Source of the DNA: Hordeum vulgare subsp. vulgare | Taxonomy: Eukaryota; Streptophyta; Magnoliopsida; Poales; Poaceae | Assembly: GCF_904849725.1 (NCBI RefSeq) | Contig: NC_058520.1 | Coordinates: 540,856,583 to 540,920,582, forward strand | DNA: 64,000 bases | Direction: 5' to 3' | Part shown: positions 35,231-47,479 of the stretch, one piece after another | How positions within the stretch are numbered: position 1 is the first letter of the stretch | How the letters are laid out: every line of letters starts with the position of its first letter | The notes under the pieces: model-generated | Seen by the model: only the letters and a program-made list of their open reading frames with translations | Databases searched by the model: none | Told to the model about the DNA's origin: nothing | Position numbers and translations under genes: made by a program

Positions 35231-35703
35231 TGTTGGAAATATGCCCTAGAGGCAATAATAATTAGTTATTATTATATTTCTTTGTTCATGATAATTGTTT
35301 ATTATCCATGCTATAATTGTATTGATTGGAAACACAATACTTGTGTGGATACATAGACAAAACACTGTCCCTAGTAAGCCTCTAGTTGACTAGCTCGTTG
35401 ATCAAAGATGGTCAAGGTTTCCTGGCCATAGGCAAGTGTTGTTACTTGATAACGGGATCACATCATTAGGAGAATCATGTGATGGACTAGACCCAAACTA
35501 ATAGACGTAGCATGTTGATCTTGTCATTTTGTTGCTACTGTTTTCTGCGTGTCAAGTATTTGTTCCTATGACCATGAGATCATATAACTCACTGACACCG
35601 GAGGAATGCTTTGTGTGTATCAAATGCCGCAACGTAACTGGGTGACTATAAAGTTGCTCTACATGTATCTCCGAAGGTGTTCGTTGAGTTAGTATTGTAT
35701 CAA
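35231..35703 (+). repeat. LTR-B, truncated at its 3' side
   Basis: The first about 470 bp of an LTR nearly identical to LTR-A are present. At about 35697-35706 (GTATCAAGATGACTGG) the sequence jumps to a position about 190 bp inside the leader of the element. About 1.3 kb of LTR, the primer site and the start of the leader are therefore missing. The join shares a short TCAA(G)A microhomology. Confidence 0.85.
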
Positions 35704-38700
35704 GATGACTGGCGGGTGCCTGTTTCTTCAACTTTAGTTGAATCGGATTTGAATGAGGCGGTCCTTGGCGAAGGTTAAATAGCAATTTGCACATCACCGT
35801 TGTGGCTCTTGCGTAAGTAAGATGCGATAATACTAGACACCGATAGCAGCCACGTAAAACATGCAACAACAAATTAGAGGATGTCTAACTTGTTTTTGCA
35901 GGGTATGCATGTGATGTGATATGGCCAACAACATGATGTGATATATTGGATGTATGAGATGTGTCACATTGTAATAGTTAATATCGACTTGCACGTCGAT
36001 GCTACGGCAACCGGCTGGAGCCATAGGGTTGTCTTTAAACTAACGTTTGTGCTTGCAGATGCGTTTATTATATTTCTAGGTTGTAGCTTTAGTAGTAATA
36101 GCATAGATAGCACGACAATCCCGATGGTGACACAATGATGGAGATCATGATGATGGAGATCATGGTGTGGCGCCGATGACGATGGAGATCATGCCGGTGC
36201 TTCAGTGATGGAGATCGTCAAGCACGAAGTTCATGGCCATATCATGTCACTTATGATTTGCATGTGATGTTGATCCTTTTATGCACCTTATTTTGCTTAG
36301 AACGATGGTAGCATTATAAGGTGATCCCTCACTAAAATTTCAAGATCAATTGTGTTCTCCCGACCGCGCACCGTTGCGATAGTTTGTCATTTCGAGACAC
36401 CACGTGATGATCAGGTGTGATAGACTCAACGTTCACATACAACGGGTGCAAATAGTTGCACACGTGGAACACTCGGATTAAACTTCACGAGCCTAGCATG
36501 TACAGACATGGCCTCGGAACACAAGAGACCGAAAGGTCGAGCATGAATCATATAGTTGATATGATCAACATGGAGATGTTCACCACTGAAACTATACTCA
36601 ACTCACGTGATGATCGGACTTGAGTTAGTGGATTTGGATCATGCACCATTGGAATGACTAGAGGGATGTATATTTTGAGTGGGAGTTATTAGTTATATGA
36701 TTAGCTAAACTCAATTTTTCATGAACATAGTCAAAAGGTCTTTACAAATTATGTCGTAGCTTGCGGAGTAGCTCTACTGTTTTTGATATGTTCCTAGAGA
36801 AAATTTAGATTCAAAGATGGCAGTAGCAATTATGTGGGCTGGGTCCGTAAACTGAGGATTGTCCTCATTGCTGCATAGAAGGCTTATGTCCTTAATGCAC
36901 CGCTCAGTGTGCTAAACCTCGAGCGTCGTCTGTGGATGTTGCGAACATCTAACAAACACGATTTTGATGACTACATGATAGTTCAGTGCGTAATGCTTAA
37001 AACATCTTAGAAGTAAGGCATCGAAGACGTTATGAACATCATGGGACATATGTTCAAAGAGATGAAATTGAGATTTTAGGATCGTGCCCGTGTTGAGAGG
37101 TATGATAACTTCGACATGATTCTTTGCCTACAAAGTAAGGGAGAAAAGCTCAATCGTTGAGCATGCGCTCAGATTATCTGGGTGCTCCAATCGCTTGAAT
37201 CGAGTGGGAGTTGATCTTCCAGAGAAGATAGTGATTGACATAGTTCTCCAAAGTCACTGTCACCAAGCCGCATAGCTTCGTGATGAACTATAACATATCA
37301 GGGAGAGAGTTGATGATCCTTGAGCTATTTGTGATGTTTGACACCGCGAAGGTAGAAATCAAATAGGAGCATCAAGTGTTGATGGTTAGTAGAACCACTA
37401 GTTTCGAGAAGGGAAAGGGTTGGAAGGGATACTTCACGAATAGCAAAGAAGTTGCTGCTCTAGTGAAGAAACCCAAGGTTGAACACACACCCAAGACTAA
37501 GTGCTTCTGATATGAGGGGAACGGCCACTGAAGCAGAACTACCCTAGTTACTTGGTAGATGAGAAGGCTGGCAAAGTCGACAAAAGTATATTGGATATAC
37601 ATGATTTTGATGTGTACTTTACTAGTAATCCTAGTAGCACTGGGGTATTAGATACCGGTTCAGTTGCTAAGTGTTAGTAACTCAAAATAATAGCTACTGA
37701 TTAAATGGATACTAGCAAGGGTGAGGTGACGATGTATTGGAAGTGTTTCCAAGGTTGATGTGATCAACACCGCACGCTCCCGCACCATCGGGATTAGTGT
37801 AGAACCTTAATAAGTGTGATTTGGTGTTTGCGTTGAGCATGGACATAATTAGATCATGTTTATTGCAAAATGATTATTCATTTAAGTTAGAGAATAAAAG
37901 GTTATTCTGTTTACATGAATAATACCTTCAATGGTCATGCACCAATGTGAATGGTTCATTGAATCTCGATCGTAGTAATACACATGTTCATAATATTGGT
38001 GCCAAAAGATGCAATGTAGTAATAATAGTACCACTTTAGTGTGGCACTGACACTTGAGTCATATTGGTGTAAAACGCATGAAGAAGCTCCATACTGATGG
38101 ATCTTGAGACTCACTCGTTTTTCGTTTGAGACATGCGAACCATGCCTATTGGTGTAAACCCATGAAGAAACTCCATGAAGATGGATCGTTTGGACTCACT
38201 TGTTTTTGAATCATGTGAGACATGCAAATCATGCCGCGTGGGCAAGATGACTGAAGGCCTCGTTTTCATTAAGATAGAACAAGATAGTGACTTGTTGGAA
38301 GTAATACATTTTTTATGTATGCAGTCCAATGAGTGCTGAGGCACACATTGAATATCGTTATGTTCTTACTTCACAAATAAATTGGGTAGATACTAGTATA
38401 TTTACTTGATGAAACACAAACCTGAATTATTGAAAGGTTCAAGTAATTTCAGAGTGAAGTTGAAGATCGTCGTGACAAGAGGACGAAATGTCTATGATAT
38501 GATCATAGAGATGACTGTCTGAGTTGTGATTTTGGTACACAATTTGAAGACAATGTGGAAATTGTTTCACAAGCAAAGCCACCTCGAACACCATAGTGCG
38601 ATGGTGTGTCCGAATATCGTAGTCGCACCCTATTAGATATGGTGCACACTATAATGTCTCTTATCAAATTACCATTGTAGTTTTGAGGTTAGGCATTAGA

Positions 38701-40588
38701 GACAACCGCATTCACTTTAAATAGGGAACCACGTAAATCCGTTGAGATGACACCGTATGAACTGTGGTTTGGAGAAACCTAAGCTGTCGTTTCTTAAAAG
38801 TTTGGGGCTGCGACGCTTATGTGAAAAAGTTTCAGTCTGATAAGCTCGAACCCAAAGCGGATAAATGCATCTTCATAGAATGTGCAAAACAGTTGGGTAT
38901 ACCTTCTATCTCAGATCCGGAAGCAAAGTGTTTGTTTCTAGAAATGGTACTTTCTCAAGAAAGAGATTCTCTTGAAAGAATTGAGTGGGAGGATGGTGGA
39001 AACTTGATGAGGTTATTAAATCGTCGCTTCAACCAGTGTGTAGCAGGGCGCAGGAAGTTGTTCCTGTGGCGCCTACACTAATTGAAGTGGAAGCTGATGA
39101 TAGTGATCATGAAGCTTCATATCAAGTTACTACAAACTTAGTAGGTCGACAAGGTCACGTACTGCTCCAGAGTAGTACGGTAACCCTGTCTTGGAGGTCA
39201 TGTTGTTAGACAACAACGAACCTACGAGCTATGGAGAAGCGATGGTGGGCCCGGATTCTGACTAATGGCTGGAAACCATGAAATCCGAGAGAGGATCCAT
39301 GTATGAAAACAAAGTATAGACTTTGGAGGAACTACTTGATGGTCATAAGACTGTTAAGTATAGATGGATCTTTAAAAGGAAGACAGACGATGATGGTGAA
39401 AAGTCACCATTAAGAAAGCTCAACTTGTCGCAAAGAAGTTTCTGACAAGTTCAAGGAGTTGACTATGATGAGATTTTCTCACTCGTAGTGATGCTAAAAG
39501 TCTATTAGAATTATATTAGCAGTTGTTGCATCTTGCAGATGGATGTCAAAACATTGTTTCCTCAACGGTTTCCTTGAGGAAAGGTTGTATGTGATACAAC
39601 CAGAAGGTTTTGTCGATCCTAAGGATGCTAACAAGTATGTGAAGTCCAGTGATCCTTCCAAGGACTGGAGTGAGCATATCGGAGTTGGAATGTGCTCTTT
39701 GATGAGATTATAAAAGCTTTTGGGTTTATATAAAGTTTATGAGAAACTTATATTTCCAAGTAAGTGAGTGGGATCACTATAGTATTTCTGATTAGTATAT
39801 GTGGTTGACATATTGTTGATCGGAAATAATGTGGAATTTCTGGAAAGCATATAGGGTTGTTTGAAAAGAGTTTTTCAAAGGAAAACCTGGATTAAGCTAC
39901 TTGAACATTTAGCATCAAGATCTATAGAGATAGATCAAGACACTTGATAAAACTTTCAATGAAATGCATGCCTTGACAAGTTTTTGAAGAAGTTCAAAAT
40001 AGACCAGCGAAGGAGTTCTTAGCTGTGTTGTAAGGTGTGACTTTGAGTAAGACTCAAAGTCCGACCATGACAGAAGAAAGAGAAAGGACGAAGGTCGTCC
40101 CCTATGCTTAAGTCGTAGGCTCTATAGTATGCTATGTTGTGTACCGCACGTGATGTGTGCCTTGCCATGAATCTGTCAAGGGGTACGAAAGTGATCCATG
40201 AGTGGATTACTGGACAACGATCAAAAGTTATCCTTAGTAACTAGTGGACTAAGGAATTTTTCTCAATTATGGAGGTGATGAAAGAGTTCGTCGTAAAGGG
40301 TTACGTCGATGCAAGCTTTGCACTAATCCGGATAACTCTGTGTAGTAAGCCGTATTCGTGTAGTAGAGCAGTCAGTTGGAATAGTTCCAAATGGCACGTA
40401 GTAGCAGCGTCTGCAGGATAACATAGAGATTTGTAAAGCACACACGGATCTGAAGAATTCAGACTCGTTGACTAAAACCTCTCTCACAAGCATGACGTGA
40501 TCAAACCCCAGAATTGTATCGGTGTTAGATTCGTTAAAATCACATAGTGATGTGGACTAGATTATTGACTCGAGTGCAAGTGGGAGAC
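35704..40588 (+). pseudogene. Degenerate gag-pol internal region B
   Basis: This second internal region has the same order of remnants as region A: gag at about 36800-37300, protease at about 37640, integrase at about 38040-38720, KVWGCDAYVKKF-like residues at 38764-39081, reverse transcriptase at about 39240-39800 and RNase H at about 40290 (KGYVDASF). It also contains an internal duplication around 38050-38240, where the stretch encoding GVK/N-HMKKLH is repeated. It is more decayed than region A in several places and ends in a PPT at 40578-40588. Confidence 0.82.
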
Positions 40589-42455
40589 TGTTGGAAATAT
40601 GCCCTAGAGGCAATAGTAAATTAGTTATTATTATATTTCCTTGTTCATGATAATCGTTTATTATCCATGCTATAATTGTATTGATTGGAAACACAAATAC
40701 ATGTGTGTGTACATAGACAAAACAATGTGCCTAGTGAGCCTCTAGTTGACTAGTTCGTTGATCAAAGATGGTTAAGGTTTCCTAGCCATGGACAAGTGTT
40801 GTCGCTTGATAATAGTATCAAATCATTAGGAGAATGATGTGATGGACAGGAACAAACTATAAACATAGCATATGATCGTGTCAGTTTATTACTACTGTTT
40901 TCTGCATGTCAATGTATCTGTTCCTATGACCATGAGATCATGCAACTCCCGGACACCGGAGGAATACCTTGTGTGTATCAAACGTCACAATGTTACTGGG
41001 TGACTATAAAGGTGCTCTACAGGTATCTTCGAAGGTGCGTGTTGGGTTGGCATGAATCAAGACTGGGATTTGTCACTCCGTGTGACGGAGAGGTATCTCG
41101 GGGCCCACTCGGTAATACAACATCACAATAAGCCTTGCAAGCAATGTGACTAAGGAGTTAGCCACATGATCTTATATTACAGAACGAGTAAAGAGACTTG
41201 CCGGTAACGAGATTGAACTAGGTATGGAGATACCGACGATCGAATCTCGGGAAAGTAACATACCGAACGACAAAGGGAATGGTATACGGGATTATATGAA
41301 TCCTTGACATAGAGGTTCAACCGATAAGATTATCATAGAATATGTAGGATCCAATATGGGCATCTAGGTTCCGCTACTGGATATTGACCGAGAGGTGTCT
41401 CAGGTCATGTCTACATAGTTCTCGAACCCGCAAGGTCTGCACACTTAAGGTTCTATGACGTTTCGGTATAGTTGAGTTATAGGTGCTGGTAACCGAAGTT
41501 TTGTTCGGAGTCCTCGATGAGATCCAGGACGTCACGAGGAGTTCCAGAATGGTTCGAAAATGAAGATTGATATATAGGAAGTCCTGTTTTGGTCACCGGA
41601 AAAGTTTCGGGCTCATCGGTAGTGTACCGGGAGTGCCGGGAGGGGTGCCGGGGACCATCGGGAGGGGTGTCGCGCCCCAAGGGGCCTCGTGGGCTGTGGT
41701 AAGAGATATACGAGCCCCTAGTGGGCTGGAATAAGTTCCCACTAAGGCCCATGAGGTTTGAGAGGCAAAAACCCAAAGGTGGATAAGGTGGAAAGGGTTT
41801 CCAAGTGGAAAGGAGGAATCGTACTCCTAGTAGGATTGGAGTAGGGCTCCTCCACCTCCCATTTCGGCCAAACCTTGAGGGTTTGAGGCTGCATACTCCC
41901 CTCCCTCCCTCCTATATATACTAGAGGTTTTGAGGGTTTTTGAGACACATAATTTCAGCCACGTGCTGCCCTCTCCTCTAGATCGTAGTTCTTCCTCTAG
42001 ATCAGTTTTCTGCGGTGCTTAGGCGAAGCCCTCCAGGAATTGTTCCACCACCACCACTACGCCGTCGTGCTGGAGAACTCATCTCCCTATTCGCCCCTCT
42101 TGCTAGATCAAGAAGGCGGAGATCGTCATCGAGCTGTACGTGTGCTTCACGTGGAGGTGCCGTCCGTTCGGCACTAGATTGAGATGGATCGTGATGAGAT
42201 CACGGGATGAATCATGATGATATCGCGAGACGGATTGTGATGAGACCGTGGGACGAATCGTGATGAGATCGCGGGACGGGCTGCGATTTGGATCGCGAAG
42301 ATGTTCCACTACATCAACCGTGTTATATACGCTTCCGCTTAGCGATCTACAAGGGTATGTAGATTCACTCTCCCCTCTCGTAGATGATCATCACCATGGA
42401 TAGGTATTGCGTGTGCGTAGGAATTTTTTTGTTTCCCATGCTACGTTCCCCAACA
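40589..42455 (+). repeat. LTR-C of the Copia composite
   Basis: It runs TGTTGGAAATATGCCC to GTTCCCCAACA with a TATATATA box near 41913. It differs from LTR-A and LTR-B by many substitutions and indels, and lacks their shared GGTGGGAAA.GGGGAAGG block. It belongs to an older or different subfamily copy. Confidence 0.88.
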
Positions 42456-42612
42456 TTGACAACCCCTTTGTTGCGTTGGGTGCAAGTGTTTGATTGTTTG
42501 TGCACGTGCTAACATTGGGGCATTGCTAACAAAGTGAGGGAAATACTTATCTACTTTGATGCATCACCCTTTCCTCTTCAAGGGAAAACCAACGCAAGCT
42601 CAAGAAGTAGCA
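42456..42612 (+). repeat. WHAM/Sabrina-like LTR, right end
   Basis: TTGACAACCCCTTTGTTGCG to CAAGCTCAAGAAGTAGCA is the usual 3' end of the Triticeae LTR that begins at 27271. The middle portion expected between 28449 and 42456 seems to be partly missing. The right flank is ATGCC. Confidence 0.75.
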
Positions 42613-43021
42613 ATGCCACCCAAGATATCACACTTGTCCTCGAGTGTTACCTTCAGGAAACCAGGATTGAATTGTGTTTTTGTAAAATGATGGAAAAACT
42701 TGCTTGATGAAGTTTGCATTCTCCCATGAAGTTTCTTTGGGAGCCAGGTTGGCCCATTGTATAAGCCATTGGGTAACCAAAACACCCTTTCTAGGCATAG
42801 ATCTTGTCTCCATAACAATTATTGGCTCTATTTAATTTTGCCATCTATACCCACGAGAGGAAGCTCTTGAGTAGGTTCTAGAGCACTCGATTGGGCAGTA
42901 AAAAGAGTAGATGCTTTGTCATTTTTTCAATGGCTAGGTAGTGGATACTCCCGCGGAAATTTTAGAGAACCTACATGGATGAATGGGCTGAGTCAAATCC
43001 CCTTGTTTTGTTTGTTCAGTA
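42613..43021 (-). pseudogene. Gypsy integrase C-terminus with chromodomain, fragment
   Basis: On the minus strand a frame of about 61 codons (42813-42628) reads METRSMPRKGVLVTQWLIQW and then LAPKETSWENANFIKQVFP. The aromatic cage-like W and the xSWEN spacing match chromodomains at the end of Gypsy chromovirus integrases, which direct integration to chromatin marks. Upstream on the same strand (about 42900-42830) degraded pol sequence continues (LPLVGIDGK). The fragment is cut at 43021 by the Helitron-like terminus and at 42612 by the WHAM-like LTR. It probably belongs with the small LTR at 17917/27232. Confidence 0.6.
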
Positions 43022-43113
43022 TCTCTACTACTAATAAAAGAGAAAAGTTGAATTCCCCTACAGCCACACAACCCCGTTGCTTGCTAGCTGTTAGACAACT
43101 AGCCCCACCAGCG

Positions 43114-44727
43114 TGTGGGATCGCGACAGTTTTCAAGGGTAGAGTATTCAACCCAAATTTGTTGGTTCGACACGATGGGAGTGAAAGAATATTCTCTAGT
43201 ATTAGCAGCCGAGTTGTTAGCTCAAACACACCTGAAAGATTAGTATCTGCAAGCAGGGTACAGGTAACAAAGTAGTATGATACAACGGTGCTAGGAAACA
43301 ATCTGTTGACGGTAGATTATTCCTAACTGAAGTATCAATGGCGCCAGCAAAGTATTGTAACAGGTAGTAGCAAGGTAACATGTAATAGTAGTGGCAAGGA
43401 ACAACAGTAGCAACAGTAGTAGCAAGTAGCAACAGTAGAAAGTAGCAGCAGAGCAACAATAGTGACAGCAGTGGCAAGTAGCAACAGTAGTAGCAGTAGT
43501 GACATCACAACAATAGTGACAGTAGCAGCAAGTAACAGTAGCAGCAAGTAACAGTAGCAACAGAGCAAGTAACAATAGCAGTGACAAGTGATGATGGCAG
43601 CAGTGGGACAAACTCGTAGGCAATGGATCGGTGATTCATCGGATGATATTCATCATGCAACAGTTATAACACGGAGAGATGTGTGGCTAGATCCCGTTCG
43701 TCAATGTGATGTAGGCATGCATTCCGTGTGTAGTCATACGTGCTTAGGGAAAAGAACTTGCATGACATCTATTGTCCATCCCTCCCGTGGCAGCGGGGTC
43801 CAAATGGAAACTACGTGATATTAAGGTTCTCCTTTTAATAAAGAACCGGACCAACGCATTAGCACTTGGTGAACACATGAACTCCTCAAACTATGATCAT
43901 CACCGGGAGTGGTTCCGCTTATTGTCACCCCGGGGTTGCCGGATCATAACCATAGTAGGTAACTATAACTTGCAAGATCGGATCTAAAACACAAATATAT
44001 TGGTGACAACATAATAATTTCAGATCTGAAATCATGGCACTCGGGCCCTAGTGACAAGCATTAAGCATAGCAAAGTCACAGCAACATCAATCTGAGAACA
44101 TAGTGGATACTAGGGATCAATCCCCGTCAAAACTAACTCGATTACATGATAGATCTCATCCTACTCATCACCGTCCAGCGAGCCTACGAATAGATTACTC
44201 ACGGGTGATGAAGAGCTTCATGGAATTGGAGAGGGAAGAAGGTTGATGATGACGATGGCGACAATCTCCTTGATCCGGAGCCCGAAACGGACTCTAGATC
44301 TGCCCGCCAGGGTAAGAACGTAAAGTGGCGGCGCCTCTGGATCGTGAAACACGATGAATTCTTCTCTCTTGATTTTTTCTGGGACGAATCATAATTTATA
44401 GCGCTGGAATTGGGGGCGGCGGAGCCACGTTGGCCCCACAAGCTTGCCCGGCGCGGCCAGGGGGGAGGCCGTGCCGGCCAGGCTTGTGGCCCACTGGCCC
44501 ATCCCCCCAGGTGGATCTTTGCGCAGGTATTTTTCATATTTTCGAAAAACGTTCTCCGTAAATTTTCAGGACATTCCGAGAACTTTCATTTATGCACAAA
44601 AACAACGCCATGGCAATTCTGCTGAAAACAACGTCAGTCCGGGTTAGTTCCATTCAAATCATGCAAATTAGAATCCAAAACAAGGGCAAAAGAGTTTGGA
44701 AAAGTAGATACGATGGAGGCGTATCAC
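43114..44727 (-). repeat. Solo LTR related to the Athila-like LTR at 16031-17428
   Basis: From TCGCGACAGTTTTCAAGG (43120) to GGAGGCGTATCA (44727) it aligns with the LTR at 16031-17428. It is longer because of an expanded AGC/AGT-type stretch at 43265-43600. Its first about 20 bp are altered. Flanks GCGTG (left) and CCCGTG (right) are similar but not a clean target duplication. No internal region follows, so it is a solo LTR. Confidence 0.75.
43360..43600. repeat. Expanded (AGY)n microsatellite-like stretch within LTR
   Basis: Units such as AGTAGCAAC, AGCAACAGT and AGTGACAGC are repeated irregularly for about 240 bp. The homologous site in the LTR at 16195-16285 is about 90 bp. Confidence 0.8.
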
Positions 44728-45180
44728 CCGTGTACATAGGATAACTAGGTACCTATGATCAAACAAACTTAATCATATCCAAGTGTCCATGTTACATCAA
44801 TCATCTGCCAATCTGATCAACGGTTCAAAATAAATGTTCTGTCGGTAGAATACTCCGCAAGGGTTGCTACACAACCCCGATCCTACCTTCCAAGAAAATA
44901 AACACCACACCGACGCGGCCACCAGGCAATGAGCCGCCCTTACCCGTTGTCTGCACCGTCCTTGTCCTCAGTGGTCGTGCCGTCTCGAGGAGACCTCGGC
45001 CCGTCCCAGCGAGTTGCCCTAAATCCGGTGTCCACGCCGTTGTCGCACCGGTGGCGGCTTCACGGGGACACCTCGGCCCATCCCGGCATGCTGCCCTAGC
45101 TCCAGTGTCCACACCGTCCTCGCCCTGTTGGCCGCATCGTCTCAAGTACACAGGGAGCCATTGTGCCCTACCATCGACAT
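44728..45180. other. Unassigned sequence with a duplicated GC-rich segment
   Basis: No convincing gene is seen. Within 44955-45130 a segment of about 85 bp is present twice in diverged form (compare TTGCCCTAAATCCGGTGTCC with CTGCCCTAGCTCCAGTGTCC). The interval is bounded by two solo LTRs and probably belongs to the Helitron-like host sequence. Confidence 0.5.
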
Positions 45181-45185
45181 ACTTC

Positions 45186-46675
45186 TGATAATCCCCAAGT
45201 GCAAGGAATCATCATAGCAATTTCCAAAGGTGGAAGTGATAAGTATGGATTGTTGAACCCACAAGGAGCTAAAGGTAAGATCAATATTCTCTCAAGTCCT
45301 ATTTGCCAATGATAGGACTCTACGTACGCCGAACGTTTGCTTCCAATTAGAAACGAGAAATAAAACTATGTTGTGGGTATGAAGAGAATAACTTTGCATG
45401 ATAACAGAGAACTAGAATATAAAAATAGGTGATGTTATCATAAAGTTATAATATATTACAATATATTACAAACAGTGAGTGTGGAATAATGATGGGTCGG
45501 TGTGCGGAATCTTCCTAGGCAATTGTTAACAAGATCGGTAATCATTATTGCAATTTTATATGAGGGAGAGGCATAAGGTAACATACTTTCTCTACTTGGA
45601 TCATATGCACTTATGATTGGAACTCTAGCAAGCATCCACAACTACTAAAGATCATTAAGGTAAAACCCAACCATAACATTAAAGCATCAAATCCCCTTTA
45701 TCCCATACGCAACAACCCCCTTACTCGGGTTTATGCTTCTGTCACTCAAGCAACCCACTATAAGCGAATCATGAACGTATTGCAACACCCTACAGCAGGA
45801 ATCCTTCACGTGTGCCCGACATGGAAGGCACCATAGGACAACACCAAAATAAATATACAACTCACACCAATCTAGATCATCAATCAACCCAAAGGACAAA
45901 AGAAATCTACTCAAAACATCATAGGATGGCAACACATCATTGGATCATAATATGTGGCAAAAAGCACCATGTTCAAGTAGGGGATTAGAGCGAGGTGCGG
46001 GAGAGTGGACCGCTGAAAGGAGATGAGGATGGTGATGAACAAGGTGATGTTGATGAAGACAATCACTGCGGCGATGATTCCCTCGATGGCACCCCGACGC
46101 CATCAAGAGAGAGAGAGAGGTTCTCCCTCTTGTGCTTCCTCCTCCACGGCCCCCCTAAGTGGGGAGAGGTTCTCCCTCTGATCCTTGGCCTCCATGGCGA
46201 TTATAGAGACCACCGGGATGATGAATATGGCCTCCGGTGAAGATGACCCCCTCCGGCACGGTGCCGGAGGGGGCCAAGATTGATTTTTCATGGCTCTGGA
46301 GGCTTGCGGCGGTGGAACTCTCGATCTACATTTCTTTCTAGGGGTTTTGGGCATTTATAGGAATTTTTGGCATTGGAATCATGTTAAGGAGGGGCCCGAG
46401 GGACCCACAAGCCAGTGGGGCGCGCCCTTGTGGATTGTGGCCACCTTGGTCACTTCCTGGCTCACCTCCGGTGCTTCGAGGGTCTCTTTTGGTCCATAAA
46501 AATCACCATAAATTTTCAGCCCATTCCGAAAACTTTTATTTCTGCACAAAAACAACACCACTGTAGCTCTGCTGAAAACAACTTTAGTCCGGGTTAGTTA
46601 TAATAAAATCATATAGAATTATTGTAAACATGGCATGAATACTACATAAATTATAGATACGTTGGAGACGTATCA
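45186..46675 (-). repeat. Solo LTR (Athila-clade type) with perfect 5-bp target duplication ACTTC
   Basis: The plus-strand limits are TGATAATCCCC and GGAGACGTATCA. Both flanks are ACTTC (45181-45185 and 46676-46680), the duplication Gypsy integrase makes. There is no internal region. The minus strand starts TGATACGTCTCCAACG, like the other LTRs of this clade, and shares the CTGCTGAAAACA block with them. Confidence 0.92.
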
Positions 46676-46680
46676 ACTTC

Positions 46681-47479
46681 CAGCCCTACCCCTTACCATC
46701 GGCGTACTTCCAGCCCTACCCTTGTAAGAAAATAAAGGAAGTTTTCTCCATGACACTATCGATTTGTGCAACATAGTTTCTTACATACAGGACACCATGA
46801 CCTATAATGTAATTTGTTACATATAGGATATCGTGTAACAGCACACATGTTTTATCCAGGAAATTAGTAGACAGTGCACATTAGGATTTCTTACCAATGG
46901 CTTTATGCACTGCACCATTGGTGCCAACAAGACAGAAATGACAACATGTTTAATACAAATCCTTGTCTTCGAAAAGACACTATGATACCATTATAGAATA
47001 TCCATATATTTCAGTTGGTACCGATGTTTCTATCATTTAAAATGTCGTGTTAGCTCAAAATCATAGAAAAAATAGTCCCATCAGCTCCGGTAGCCAATTG
47101 GGATTGGACAAATAAAGTGACGCCCTTTCCAGCTCCGGGCCTCAAGGAGAAGAAAAGGATTCTTGACAAACTTACATGCAAAAAATAGATTCACTCAAAT
47201 AATAACGTTGATATTTATTTCTTGATATGATAATATTGATATGTATTTCCTGTCTACATGATAAGCCGAGTTGATGACGTGGAATTGTTCTTTGTTTGAT
47301 TATTGTTCTCCTCACAAATTGACAACATTGTGTTGCATATGGTATCCTCCCAGGTCCGAGTGTAGTGGGATACTGACTCCACTTCAGGACCTAATGTACA
47401 ACAACAATTCAGGTAAATATATATATCACCAATTCTTACCTACTTGGACATTGTAGATCCTAAAGGTTTTTCCTTGCAG
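46681..47479. other. Low-copy-looking AT-rich sequence, no gene recognised
   Basis: About 800 bp with many stops. A possible donor at 47411 (TTCAGGTAAATA) and acceptor at 47480 (TTGCAGGTTAAA) suggest it contains a 5' exon and intron of the transposon or captured gene that follows. ACTTCCAGCCCTACCC is repeated near 46676 and 46710. Confidence 0.4.

Larger units (their letters stand above)
28450..42455 (+). mobile_element. Degenerate three-LTR Copia composite (two BARE/WIS-like internal regions)
   Basis: The order is LTR-A (28450-30256), internal A, partial LTR-B (35231-about 35703), internal B, LTR-C (40589-42455), all on the plus strand. LTR-A and the retained part of LTR-B are near-identical; LTR-C is clearly more diverged. 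Outer flanks (GTAAT left, TTGAC right) do not form a target duplication, and some WHAM LTR sequence between them appears lost. Both internal regions are heavily mutated relatives of the gag-pol at 21244-25219. Recombination between two related copies followed by deletion explains the structure. Confidence 0.8.

Noticed and set aside
43114..44733. Clean target duplication for the solo LTR at 43114-44727
   Set aside because: GCGTG and CCCGTG are only similar and the LTR start is altered, so I did not call a TSD.
44867..45151. 94-codon minus-strand frame rich in Arg and Gly
   Set aside because: It lies in a diverged GC-rich duplication and has no recognisable domain.
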